From the NCBI GenBank assembly GCA_026120185.1, contig JANUWF010000008.1, forward strand, positions 4,836,001 to 4,900,000: a stretch of 64,000 bases of DNA. The letters run 5' to 3'. This document shows positions 22,346-33,902 of the stretch, in pieces. The stretch comes from Voacanga thouarsii (lineage: Eukaryota; Streptophyta; Magnoliopsida; Gentianales; Apocynaceae). The notes under the pieces were generated by a model. That model ran no database searches. It saw nothing but the letters and a program-made list of their open reading frames with translations, and had not been told where the DNA came from. The translations under genes were made by a program, and so were the position numbers. Positions within the stretch are counted from its first letter, which is position 1, and the number at the start of each line of letters is the position of its first letter.

Positions 22346-23644
22346 GTTTCATTTCAGCAATGGCTTAGCGATGACCAAAAATTTTATTTTAAAAAATTAA
22401 TTAATTTAGTGACGACAAAAAAATTTATTCAAAAAATTAATTAATTTAGTGATGGAAAAAAAATTTATTTTTTAAAAAAATTAATTAGTGCCCCGACTTA
22501 GGCTAACCGGACTAGACTCGCTCGACCTGGCCTAGCCTGCCAAGAATATTTTAGATTATGTCAGACATGGCGTTTGAACCCACGTCCTTGTTGAAGGAGA
22601 GCACATGCTCCATCAGTAAGCTATTGATATTCTTATGATTTATTGTGCTATATAGTAATTATATATTATATTTATTTGTGGATTAGCGATGGATTTGTAT
22701 GAGATTTACGACAGCTCAGTGACTATCCAATTTTTCATTGCAAATTTGTAGCTAATTTGCGACGGCTCATTTTTTTAAAATTTTAAAAAATAAATGTATT
22801 TTCAAATTTTGGTTGGTGTCACAAATTTGTTGCAAATAGTAATGGCTTTGCAACAGCCATCCAAAATTTGAAATAAATTTATTTTTTAAAATTTGAAAAG
22901 TGACTCATTGCAAATCCATGACTAATTTGTGATTGGCTAATTTAATATTCGATTAACACTAAAAAATCAAAGTGTCGTCGCAAATACGACACATTATTTC
23001 AAATTTTAAAAAATAAATTTATTTTCAAATTTTGGATGGTTGTTGCAAAACCATCACAAATTCATCACTAATTAGCAATAGATTTGTGATGGCTCATTTT
23101 TTTAATTTTAAAAAGAATTTTATTTTTGAATATTAGATGGTCGTCACAAATCTATCGCTAATTAGTAACGAATTTGCGCTGGCTTGTTTTTTAAATTTGA
23201 AAATTAAATTTATTTTCAAATATTGGATTTCCATCGCAAATTCGTCACTAATTAGCAATGGATTTGTGACGGCTCATTTTTTTTAAATTCTAAAAAAAAT
23301 TATTTTCAAATTTTGGATGGCCATCATAAAGCTATCGCTAATTAGCAATGGATTTGTGATGGCACTTTAAATTTTTAGTGTTCATCAAATATTAGAAAAG
23401 GTCATCATAAGCCTTTCAATTTTATTAGTGCTAATGAATAATTAGAAAAAAAAAAGTCGTCACAAATCTGTCGCTAATTAGCGATAGCTAAAGATCCATT
23501 GCTACACTATCACAAGTAGCGACTGACTTTAATTAATCTGAAAAAAATATATATTTATTTTTGAATTTTTTTTACTCTCATTTCTATTCCATTGCAAATT
23601 AGTGATGGCGCAGAAGCCGTGTAAACATCATTTTTCTTGTAGTG
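22346..23644 (+). mobile_element. CACTA (En/Spm-like) transposon, 3' part with subterminal repeats
   Basis: Ends at 23631-23644 with TTTTTCTTGTAGTG, the inverse of the CACTACAAGAAAAA terminus typical of plant CACTA elements. Inside it lies a dense array of subterminal motifs such as GCTAATTAGCAATGGATTTG and its inverse, the usual transposase-binding region. Clear units start near 23033, 23136, 23223 and 23316, spaced 87-103 bp. A second set of three units of about 41 bp with AATTAATTAATTTAGTGA lies at 22367-22490. No matching left terminus and no transposase coding sequence were found, so it is truncated or a deletion derivative. Confidence 0.8.
22569..22624 (-). other. tRNA-like segment within the CACTA fragment
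   Basis: On the minus strand TAGCTTACTGATGGAGCATGT resembles a tRNA D arm / A box, and GTGGGTTCAAACGCC a T arm / B box, separated by an anticodon-arm-sized stretch. No paired acceptor stem is evident. Likely a tRNA-derived (SINE-like) remnant, not a working tRNA gene. Confidence 0.45.
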
Positions 23645-24779
23645 AGACATGAAATCTCTTTTGTGCAAATGACTTTATTATATTGTGATAATTTTGAAAA
23701 GGGACTTGTAAGTATTTTCATCCATGAAAACCCCTTTTATGCAAAATGTGAGTTTTATATTCAAATTCGTGAAAATGCTTTGTATCTTATAATCATGAAT
23801 TATCTTGTACATGATTTAATTATCAAATACTCAAGACGTGTTTTGTAAATGAATTAGGTTGGAATCATATTTAGGTGTGGTATGTAAGTTCTTACAATTC
23901 CATGAAATTATTTTTATAAGTGCCATATTATGAGATATTGTGACTCTTTGCCTACATGAAAAATGTCTTGTACTCATGTATTTTATGAAATGAATTATAC
24001 TTGAATAAATTTGGAAATGCATATAAGATTGTTATATGAGATTTACTATTATGCAATGTCTGATGAATGACTACTTACATATCTATTCAAAATTGATTTA
24101 TTGTTATTGGAAGCCATGAATTAAATCATATGAGCTATTTATGCATGTCAAAACTATGGGATTTTCCTTATGTATATGTTTGCAAAGATCATATCATAAA
24201 TATTTTATGGACTCTAATTATAGGATGTGAGTTGAAATGTTGAATATTGATATGCCTTCTATTGTTTTCGGAAATGAGATAAATGCTCAAATATTTTGAA
24301 TTGGCAGAATGAATTTATATTTTGCAAAGTGGTTTTAAGATGTGAAATGAGAATATGTTCAGGAATTTGGGAAGTGTATTTTGGTGAAAAAGGTTGAGTT
24401 GTACGTAAAGGACATCTTTGTAATAATATGACTATGAAATGTGAATGTGTATACGTGAGTACTCAAAAGGAGCTATTCTTGCACTAGTCTTTATGGATTT
24501 GTGAATGCTTTTCGGTTGGTGGCCACCTCTAGAGAGTTGATACTTTTATATCGGGGTGATAGTACTTATTAGTAAAGCCATCCTCAGCTTGCAACTGGGT
24601 TTCGAGTGAATGCCAAATGTATGGGCGTAGGACATCCAGGCTTGATGCATTTATATGAGAGATATAGAGTATTTTCTCAATATCTTAGTGAGATAGTAAG
24701 TATTGCAAAGTGCTTTGCACACTATTTATGTACCTGATGAAAGATTTCATGGTACGGTATCTATGTGATAAAGTTGTAA
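23645..24779 (+). repeat. Diverged Del-type LTR fragment
   Basis: No coding potential. Homology to other Del-type LTRs is visible around 24450-24720: GAGTACTCAA, GGTTGGTGGCCACCTCTAGA, a decayed form of the downstream GC-richer stretch, and GGACATCC. The 10-bp palindrome GGTGGCCACC is at 24518-24527. The CACTA end abuts it on the left. Confidence 0.5.
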
Positions 24780-25571
24780 TAGGAGCACGAAAACTCCTTC
24801 TTGATGACAATTTCAAGGCTCAAATAAACATAAATTTCAACAGCATAAATGGCACTCAAATCAGTGAATTTTATGCTTGAAAATGGAAGTTCAATAAAAC
24901 CCAATTCAAAGACTAGAGTCGTAGGTAAACTAAGGCACCTAGAACCCGAAATCTATTGAACTAAATTAACTAAATAAACATCCAAACACCCCTAACCTAG
25001 GAAGGATTAATAAAAAAAAGGATGAGAAAATTTAAGCAACCAATTTGATCCCCTTAAAGAACTATAGACGAGTTAGAATCTAAGATCCATTTTAGAAGGA
25101 GAATTGATCTATCCAAAGAGGATTAGAGACTTAACTGTTAGATTAGATTAAATCCTAAGAGAAGTCTTGATTGACTTAGAAGAATTTAAGAGGAATCACC
25201 CTCACAGCTCTCTCAAAGAGTTTCTTGAATATCAAAATGACTAATGATAAAAAAAAAATCCCTTTACAAAAGTTATAATGGGTATTTATAGCCCCCAACT
25301 TACCATATCTAATGAGTAAACAAAACATAGATCTTATATGGTCATAATATAAGCTTTGAGGCATTAAGGGTCATTAAAAATTTAAATAAAAAAAGAAGTA
25401 TCAAAAGATCACAAAACAAGGCATTCTACCCATAACCAGCCAGTGCCGGCTAAGCTACAACAGCTGGCACCAACTGCTCTCTACTCGGCCCAAGTAATGC
25501 CCAGCCAGCACCAGCTGGCCCCTAGCACCAAGCTGCACTACTAGGCTTTGCTCAGGTAGTACCACCTACCA
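24780..25571 (-). repeat. LTR of gypsy element A, left part
   Basis: Resembles the element B LTR at 57360-58610 (shared run around GAGGATCACCCTCA and the region leading to a TATA box). TATA on the minus strand is CTATAAATA at 25283-25291. GC-rich boxes (GCTGGTGCTGGCTGGGC and variants) are at about 25436-25560, upstream of TATA. It is interrupted by the solo LTR at 25572 and continues at 29729. The left end is approximate. Confidence 0.65.
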
Positions 25572-25823
25572 TGTGAAACCCCACCTAAAGCTAACCCTAA
25601 AGTAAGGGGGATGGGATGCATATCATGTCATCATGCATAAAATATACCTTTTTGAATGATTTTATGTGCCTTAGAATTGTGGTTTTTAGGTTAAATGGCT
25701 TATTTATGCTTGTTGGGTAGAAAGGGTAAAAAGATAATTTTGCTTGAGGTCAAAATTGGAAGATGGCTTGAGGTTTAGGATAAGAATAATATTTTGGTGA
25801 GAAAATAAGAACAAGAATTGTTG

Positions 25824-25879
25824 TGGTTAAGTGGTTAGAGCTTTGTGATTTAATCTCTAAGGTCTTGAGTTCAAATCCC
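25824..25879 (+). other. tRNA-like segment with pol III A and B boxes in the Del-type LTR
   Basis: TGGTTAAGTGG (25824-25834) matches the internal A box, and GAGTTCAAATCCC (25867-25879) matches the B box with one mismatch; spacing is 32 nt. The same segment is at 41027-41082 and, with a deletion in the A box, at about 5750-5800. No acceptor stem pairing was seen. Confidence 0.55.
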
Positions 25880-28800
25880 ATCACTTAAGTTTTATTCATA
25901 ATTATCTTAACCATGTTTGAATTTTTTATTTTCATACATTCCTTAGAGATAGGAATGTTGTCTTCAGGGAGACATGATGGTAATGTTTTGACCATGTAGT
26001 CTTATCCTAAAAAGAATTATAGAAGAATTCTTGTCCCCTTTCATTTTGCTAGCCTTGTCCTAACATATTTGAAATTTAAACTATCCTTAATTCATTAATC
26101 CATTTTTAATCATAAAAATTCTATGATAAATCCCTAGCATTAGAATTCAAAAATCAGCTCTTGTGGGATAGGGATGGCTAAAAATAGGGAGGAGAATTAG
26201 GTAGGGATTCCAAGGAAAAGAAAACACTATAGCTATTCCTTCAAACTCCATCTTCATCTTGTTCATATTTTGGTAAAGAAAAATCTGGAAAATTTTCCAG
26301 ATTTCCTTCAAGGCTGTTTTCGAAAGTTTCAACCAACTTTTTCCTACTCCAATTTCTGCAAGAAAAACAGTCATTTTATGTTAGGTTGAAGGCTGAAAAT
26401 TCAGTGAATTTTCGGACTGCACAAACATCCCAAAACCAGAATTTTGTTTCAGCAATCTAGCCATATTAAACCTGGAATTTGAAGCCAATGTTAGAACATA
26501 AGAACAGCTGGAACTTCCTCTATTTTTCTTCAAGATGAAGGCTGAAAAACCACCATTAAAAGACCTTCAAACACCCTTAAGAATCAGCTACAAAATCGTG
26601 CCAAAGAGAACAGAAAATTCTGCACAAAAAACATCTCAATTCCAAGTATTCTTGAAGCTTAAATTCCAGAAATTTTCCAGCTTGTCTCCTCAAGGCTAAG
26701 GCCAAAATTCTTCACTCAAAACCACTGCAATTCGGACCTTGTTCAACCATGGACTGAATATCTTGGCCTCCACACCAACCTTGAATGCTAGGACTCCATG
26801 ATCATATCTCAAAAAGCTCCTAAGATTACTCTATCCAAAACTTATTCAAACTTCAAACTAAATTTCAGATTTTGTTCCATTAAAATATACCTATAGCTAA
26901 GTGATTAAACTAGAAAATCCTCTGCCATTACAGGCCATTTTTTGCCAGCCTTAGGTACTAAACAACCCTCCATTCTTTGATTAAAATCTAGCTAATTCAG
27001 CCATACACCATTGAAGAACAAGAGACCTTCCATGAACAAATTCCATTAACAAATCTTATACCTCAAACAACTCCACCTTTTTATGCATTTGAATTTCAAA
27101 AAATTCTAAAAACCTTCTCTCTCATTCTTGATAGCCAAAAAATCCTTTTGCACTAGGCCATTCAGCCATCATAATTCTAGCCACACTCAAAATCCATTTT
27201 CTCTTAAACTCTCTCAAAGAACACCAAGAACACACACTTCACATCTTCAAGCCTAAACCAATCCTAAACACCTCCAATCACTCCCAAACACTCTAGATCA
27301 TCCATATTCAACCTATCTACTTCATTTTTGCACTTTAAAACACCGAATCACACAATGTTGAATTTCCAAACGGATCAAACCAACCTTTTTTGTTGAAGAT
27401 TCGAAGAACACCAAAAGGTAAAATAAGAACAATCTCCTTATTCTTCTTCTTCTATTCAACTTCTAATATTCCTTTCTATTCTCATTTGTTCTTCTCTCAC
27501 TCTCTCTTTCTCTCTTGGCCGAAATGGTGATGATCAACCATGGCTACTTTCGGACCACTAAAGGCCATCAAGCACCTGAGGATCATTACTAACCAAGGAA
27601 AATCCTTCATCAAACGAGCATCAATCAAATATTTTTCCTTAATCTTCCTTTTTAATTTTTAGAATCAAGACTCCTAGATGTTGATAGGATGATTAAATAA
27701 AGTAGGGGTTGAATATTTGTATGTGGGTGAAGGAGATGGAATTAGGACATGAGAGTTGGAATGTATGACTAGGCCTTATGGATTTTTCTTTTGAATCAAT
27801 ATATGCTCATCATGATTAAAGGGATTTATGGATGTTTTGATGAATGTTAGCTATTATGACACCATTGGTGATTAGGCCTTTATATTCTTATTTTTCAATA
27901 AAGCCATAGATGATGATTATGCCTAGAAGAAGATTATCCATGTGTTAGTATATGTTGATTCAAGTGGATGTTCATGGATGCATTAAAATGTTATGTGAGA
28001 ATATGTTCATAAATCTTCTCTAACAATAGAAAATTATTGGAAAACTATTTTCTATTAATTCTAGAATTATTTTACTAACATTATTGTTATTAATTGAATT
28101 AGAATTATTATTCAATTTAATTTATAAAATTCGAAAACAATAGGTAGGTTTGAAATAGAGTATTATTTAAAATATTATTTTATTAGTTAAGTAAATAAAA
28201 TCCTTTTATTAAAAATAAATAATAAAATATTGAAATTAATTAAATCAAATGACCTTGTAAACCATATTAATTAGCCTTACTAAAACTTTTATCTATATCT
28301 ATAAATATTATTTATATTAAATTTTTTTATTATTTAATAATTAAAAATTAAGTATAATTCATTTATTATTAATTTTATTGGCTATTTATTATCTGTTAAT
28401 TATTAATTAAAAATTAAAGTGTAATTTATTATTTATAATAATAATACTATTTAAATATTACCATTTCCCAATATTATTTAGGACTTAGTATTATTTAATA
28501 TTTAACACTAGTTTATTTATTAGCAATAATACTCGTAATTTATTATTTGAAACTATAACTTATTATTATTTATTTTATAACACCTATTTATTTTAACTCA
28601 TCAAGCTAGGTTATTTTATAAATACTTTATTAACTAGTATTAAAGTCTAAGACATTACGGTCATGGTTAGTTGTGGTTGTGACTAGTTGAATTAGAAATT
28701 ATTTATGTAAGGCAGATATGATCAGCATATTGTCTTATACCTTGTGTTTACCCCAGGTGGGGTTAGGTTGACCTTAGAAGACTTTTGAATCTAAGAAGAG

Positions 28801-29001
28801 CAAAAGATCAGGTAAGTTCTTGCATGGAACCATTTGAAGACCAAAGCCAATTTTGGCAAGAATTTTGAAAACCATAATTGCTATTTTCAAATGAATCATT
28901 GTATGATCTTATTCCTCCCAAGTGGGACAAACAACATTGAGTACTCAATAAGGGTAGACTACTAGGACTAGTCTTTGAAGGGTTATGGTAAGTCTCTCAG
29001 T

Positions 29002-29013
29002 AGGTGGCCACCT
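29002..29013. promoter_or_regulatory. Palindrome AGGTGGCCACCT (solo LTR)
   Basis: The same arrangement as at 9147-9169, with outer arms CTCAG and CTGAG intact. Confidence 0.55.
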
Positions 29014-29728
29014 CTGAGGGGTGAGTCCTTCTCGGATAGAATGCCAATCCTGTAGGTCATACCGGTCCGAGCTAACAAGTTTAGTCAAGTGGACTGTGTG
29101 TTTCCAAAGTGGACAACCAATAAGTTTGGGTATAGAGATGGAGGAGTATCTCACCCAGTGGACCATACACCTACTTGTGTCAGTATGCTCAACGTGTGGC
29201 ATTCTGATTGTTATATTGTCATGGTGCACAAAGTGTGGTGCCATGGCTACCTTTTTTGAGTGGTTGTATTTATTGTGCACATGTATATTTTGGAAAGCAA
29301 AACACCACTCTTCATTTATGAAATTTATTTAAGGCCTGCCAGCCCTTTCTTTTATGAAACATTTACAACTTACATACATGAACTATTTCACCTGAAGCAC
29401 TCAAAGCATACACGGACTTACTAAGATTTATATTTCACCACCTTTTATGTCATATTTTCAGGTCAATCCTGTTGTGAAGGTTATTAACTAGAGTATTGCC
29501 TATGTCTCGAAGACTCATTGTTATTTTTTCTATGTATTTTTTTTTTAGAGACAGTAGCAGACAATTATTTTTTAATTTGTTCATGTATTGCTGGGTTGTA
29601 ATAAGTTTAATTTTGAAGTATTTCATTTATTTTATTTTATGTGTCCTAGTTATAAGGACCCCTTATCCTGTGGACGGGGCGACATCCCCAGCCCTAATAG
29701 GGCGTAGGTAGTGGGGTGTTACATACCA

Positions 29729-30060
29729 GGCAACACTGGGCAAGGCTGCTCCTTTCACTTCAGGTTGTGCTACTCCTTCTCAACTTCGTTTCCCTTATTT
29801 TCTTGCACTCCAAACTTTGATGATTTGTCCTCCAAAGCTTTCCTATGTATTTTCTTGATCTTCCGCATCAATTTTTTTAGTATATTTGGCTTCTTTTGGA
29901 ACTTTTGGGGCTTTTTTTTCTATTCACTTCTTCACAAACCTCTTGGTTCTTGGCTTATTAACATTATTAGCTTGAAATTCTCCTTGAAACCTCTTAAATC
30001 TCAATCTTATCCAAAGAGCCATAGGTTGTGTCTTGTCTTAGGATATGTCATGTTGCTTGG
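29729..30060 (-). repeat. LTR of gypsy element A, right part
   Basis: Continues the LTR interrupted at 25571. It is an inverted copy of 21895-22200. The 117-aa plus-strand ORF here begins in the inserted LTR and is antisense to the LTR, so it is a chance ORF. The right boundary with the element A interior is approximate. Confidence 0.65.
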
Positions 30061-32343
30061 ATAGATTTTTATAATTTCTCCCTTCTTTCTGGTGAGTTGT
30101 TCTCAAATTGATATGCCATATTCCTTGAGTGGTTTTCCCTATATAAGAATTCAAAATAGAGTTTGTGTGTGAAAGTAAAAGTTTAGGCTTTTGTTCCTCA
30201 ACAACTTCCTTGTTTTCTCTATTTACAATCTAAACTTTCATTCTCATTTTACCTCCACTCTCTTTTTTCTCTCTCTTGTTGTTTTCATCCTTCAAAACAC
30301 CTCCACCCTCTTTTTGCTTCATTTTATCTTTTGAATTTTTTTACCTTTGGAGCTCTAGTCTCTCTATTTCCTCTTTTACTCTCCTCTCATTTTCTCTTCT
30401 CTCATACTTTTGTTTTGCCATCTCTTGTTTCTCTCACTCTTTTTGCTCTCTTTTCTTTCTATCTTCCTCCCTCGAAATATTTTGATCTTTATAAACCTCA
30501 CTAGGGGATATTGGACAAAGAGTAAATTTCCTTCTATCCTTGTGCAAAGTGTAAGTGTTTTTCTTTCCATGATGAACCACATTCTTATCATATACCTAAG
30601 ATCTTCCCAACAGTAAATACCCAACATGTATTAGGAATACATTATATACAACTTCATCTTTGTACTCCCCCATGCCAAATTCAACCTTGCCTTATTTGTT
30701 TCCTTTCACCTCACTACAATTATTCAACTATTAAAGCTTTTAAGGTTTAGGATGTTTTAAAGTTTCTATTCCCAATTCCTCCACCAATATAATACTAAAT
30801 GCATTTTTACAAGTTTTCCTATCATTAAGGATACTACATGGCCTTTGTTTGATATGACACCTTAAATAAAAAATATTTTTCGTTTGTAAATTCTCTTCTT
30901 CTTCAACCAAACAAGCTTCTACAAGCTTCTTTATAACTCTAATCAATGAGCATGGTTTCCCAATCTCAATCCCATCTTTTCCATCTACCTTAGCTTGTCC
31001 AAACTTTTCCTCCAAATGCCTACTATAATCTTCCTCACCTGATGAAATTGCGCTTTAGCTATTTATAAACACCAACTTCTTGTTTGAATACTTATGGAAA
31101 GTATGTCCATATCCGAGACATTTGTAGCATTTGATATCCTTACATCTTTGTAATCTTGCTAAGACTTTTCCCTTATCTTCTTTCTTCCTTTTCTAAACTT
31201 GGAGGTTCCACTAGATGTCAGATTATTTTTCTTATTGTTACTCCCTTCCATTTTACCTTTAACTACTTCTAGATAATTCCTTTTTCCTTCCTTTTGTTGT
31301 GGTAAGCTTTCACCAAAATCATGATTGTTCAAGGCAATCTTTGAACTCCACGTATTACACTTATTTGTCCTTCAACAAACACACTACCATCAAGCTTCTC
31401 ATCTCCTTTATGCCCACGTTTTTTCAACTCCTTTAGTTGATGTGAATCGTCCTCAAGAAAATAAAGCTTGTTTGAGAACTCCTTAATTGCACTTTTTTAT
31501 CGAACATGATTGTCCCACTACAATCTCTCCAACATCATTAAACTCCTCTTCATCCACAACCGTTCTTCTGAACCCTATGCTTTCTAGTTCCACTCATGGC
31601 TTTTCAACACATTACTCCTCTTCAAAGTCAAGTGCTCTAATAAATGTCTTGCATGGCAACTTAATGGAATATTCAAGTCTAGTATGTTTAATATCATGGT
31701 AATTTTCACAATGAATCTTATCTTCTTCCAGTTCTTGAATTTTACCTTGCTCTTTTTTTTTTTTTTTTTTACCTCTCATCATATTGCTTCAACATCAACT
31801 CAAGTGGTTATCTCATTTTATTGCGAAACGTTTCAAGGAAATTCCAATGACAATTTAGCAAAGCATGTTTAGAGTTGCAACAATGTTCACAAAAACCTAC
31901 AACACTCATTTACAATTCATCCCTTCTTCCTTAAATAATAAATCTTAGACAAGCACATGTGCTATAGCCATATCTCCAACAAGCAGAGAAAATATAATCT
32001 TATTTTCTTCTCAAACCACTCTTGGAAGAATTTTTCAATGCTCTTCTTTCTCTATGCCTAGATCACTTTGGACAATCATAGGAAGCGTGTTCAAAGCTTT
32101 CATATGTTTTTCACTCATACTTCTTCAATTTTTTTTTGCATACCTCTCCTTAAATTTTGTGACCTAGTCTTTGAAATTTTTTTTGGTCCTTCCATAAAAA
32201 CTCTTTCATTCCAATAATTTATTTTCTCATATTTACCTTTATATCCCCACTTATTGTTGTTGAATCTTCCATATCCATTTCTACTTGATCTCGACATATC
32301 ACAATAGTTATTCCTTCTACTTGTGGTTGGCCCCTTTCATAAC
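30061..32343 (-). pseudogene. gag: Ty3/gypsy gag and protease remnant (element A)
   Basis: Read on the minus strand. From right to left: the gag N-terminal part (about 31990-32343, homologous to element B gag at 54819-55310), a zinc knuckle near 31093-31150 reading KCYKCLGYGHTFHKY (final Cys lost), then the protease region near 30740-31015, where ILVEELGIETLKHPKP matches the family pattern, then HHGKKNTYTLHKD with SPSEVYKDQ near 30480-30570. A lysine/glutamate-rich linker follows (about 30290-30480). RT and integrase are missing: LTR sequence begins soon after the linker, indicating a large internal deletion. Many stops and frameshifts are present. Gag would package element RNA; protease would cut the polyprotein. 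The right end is cut by the copia insertion at 32344. Confidence 0.8.
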
Positions 32344-33840
32344 TGTTCGTCTTAAGGGCATTCTCCTATGTTTTGACTTATGACAAACATTGATGAGGAC
32401 TAACTTTTGTGATTTACATGTGATAGGACATGTTTGACCCAGGTTCTTTCAAGGCATGCAAATAGGATTGCTAAGCAACTCTTAAGCAATGGAATCCAAG
32501 AATGGGTGATCAAGTAGAAGACCGAGCTTAAGAAATTGCATACCAAGAAGTCCTTATGGAAGAATCTTAGACTAAGAATCTTTATTAAGGCATTTCTTGT
32601 ATTTCCTATGTCTTCTTTACCTTATGATTCAGTTTTATTTCTACCATTGAAGCACACAAACAAAAAGATTTCAAAGTTTTATATCTCAGAATTTTGGATT
32701 GAGTAGTTTGGACGCCTCTGCATCCAAAAGATTCGTCTAAAATCCTGTGAACAGTGTCAAATCAATTTTGCCTGAAAAAGAGCCATTTTGGACTTACCTT
32801 TTGGATGCACCATCATCCAAAACTTGAGTCCAAAATGTTGGCAAATCTAACAGCTAAAACTAGCCATTAACTAGCCATTGCTATTCTACTTTTCACTTCT
32901 ATAAAAGCCATTTAAACTCGATTTTCTATAAGAATTTTGTGCTATTTCTCTCAGAAGCACTCTTACACTTTAGAAAACAAAAAAATTCCTTTTCATTATG
33001 CTTTAAAGGTGAAATTAAATTGTTCAAAAGGTGAAAGACTGTTGGAGCTTATTTGTTCATATCTGCTCAAACTTGTGAGCTATTTTTGTAAGTTCTCTTT
33101 CATTCTAATTTGTATCAAGGTTAAGAAGGTAAAACCCAGTTAGGGTGAGCCTTAATTTATTGTGTATCAAGGTTGTAGTGTAAAACCCGTTGGGGTAAGC
33201 CTTATTTTGGTTAATGTTCAAAGTTGTAGAGTAAAACCCATTAGAGTAAACCTTGTTTTGTGAATGTATCAAGGTTGTGGTGTAAAATCTAGTTGGCGTG
33301 AGCCTTGATTATTGTGTTTTAAGAGGTTGGGTATGAAACCAAGTTTGGTGATCCTCTTGTGTAAGATTGGTATCGCCTACCACTATTGATTTGGGAAAAA
33401 GGTTTTAGTGATGGTGTTGAAATCCTTAAGTGAGAACTTAAGGTAGTGGATGTAGATCATTTGAGGATCGAACCACTATAAATCATTGAGTCTATTCTCT
33501 TACATTTATTCTGATATTCATGCCTGTGTTTTTACTGCTTATCCAACTTGAAAGCATTATACTCCTTGTTGGATTTATTTATTTGATCAAAGACTTTTAT
33601 ATTAATTGAGTGAGACTGCTTTTTATGCCTTATCTGCCTATCTTAATTATAGATTTTCATTTCATCATTTAGCGGAGTTTTTGAAAGTTCTTTGGTAGTT
33701 TATTTAAAGCTACATGGACAATCTAATTTTTATTCCACACGCACTTATTTGTTCTTGCTTTAAGATTTTTAGAAGATCTTTAAAGTTTGAAATTGTTTGC
33801 CATATACCTTATTCACCCCCCCCCCCTCTAAGATATGTCA
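32344..33840 (+). repeat. 5' LTR of the Sirevirus element
   Basis: About 1,497 bp from TGTTCGTCTTAAGGGC to ATATGTCA. TATA box CTATAAAAGC at 32899-32908. It matches 45018-45613 closely over its first 600 bp. A poly-C run lies at about 33815-33827. Confidence 0.88.
33112..33310 (+). repeat. Tandem repeat, four units of about 51 bp, in the Sirevirus LTR
   Basis: Units start at 33112, 33163, 33215 and 33265, each with GTATCAAGGTTGT-like, GTAAAACCC and GTGAGCCTT-like parts. It lies downstream of the TATA box, so probably in the transcribed leader. Confidence 0.85.
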
Positions 33841-33842
33841 AT

Positions 33843-33855
33843 TGGTATCAGAGCG
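33843..33855 (+). other. Primer-binding site, initiator tRNA-Met type
   Basis: TGGTATCAGAGCG two bases after the LTR end is the standard plant PBS complementary to initiator tRNA-Met. Confidence 0.95.
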
Positions 33856-33902
33856 TTGGTCTATATTATCCTTAGCTTAACAGCTTTGTATCAAAGATCC
33901 AT

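Larger units (their letters stand above)
25572..29723 (+). mobile_element. Solo LTR of the element D family, perfect TSD
   Basis: 4,152 bp from TGTGAAACCCCACC to GTGGGGTGTTACA, flanked by the perfect 5-bp TSD tacca (25567-25571 and 29724-29728). Removing it rejoins the element A LTR. No internal region is present, so it arose by recombination between the two LTRs of a former full element. ORFs of about 100 aa near 28945-29332 overlap on opposite strands and are not genes. Confidence 0.93.

Noticed and set aside
25824..25879. Functional tRNA gene
   Set aside because: A and B boxes are present but no paired acceptor stem or clear anticodon arm is seen, and the segment is part of an LTR.
28945..29332. 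Two overlapping ORFs of 103 and 111 aa on opposite strands
   Set aside because: Both lie in the conserved module of the Del-type LTR. The equivalent regions at 9085-9610 and 44440-44850 do not keep the frames, so they are chance ORFs in a GC-richer stretch.
29711..30064. 117-aa plus-strand ORF with hydrophobic stretches, resembling a small membrane protein
   Set aside because: It begins inside the solo LTR and runs antisense through the element A LTR. Its counterpart at 22015-22263 is the other arm of an inverted LTR pair, so the apparent conservation is just repeat homology.
33112..33310. Possible CRISPR-like array (four similar units of about 51 bp)
   Set aside because: Units are tandem without distinct spacers, imperfect, and lie inside a plant LTR; this is an ordinary tandem repeat.
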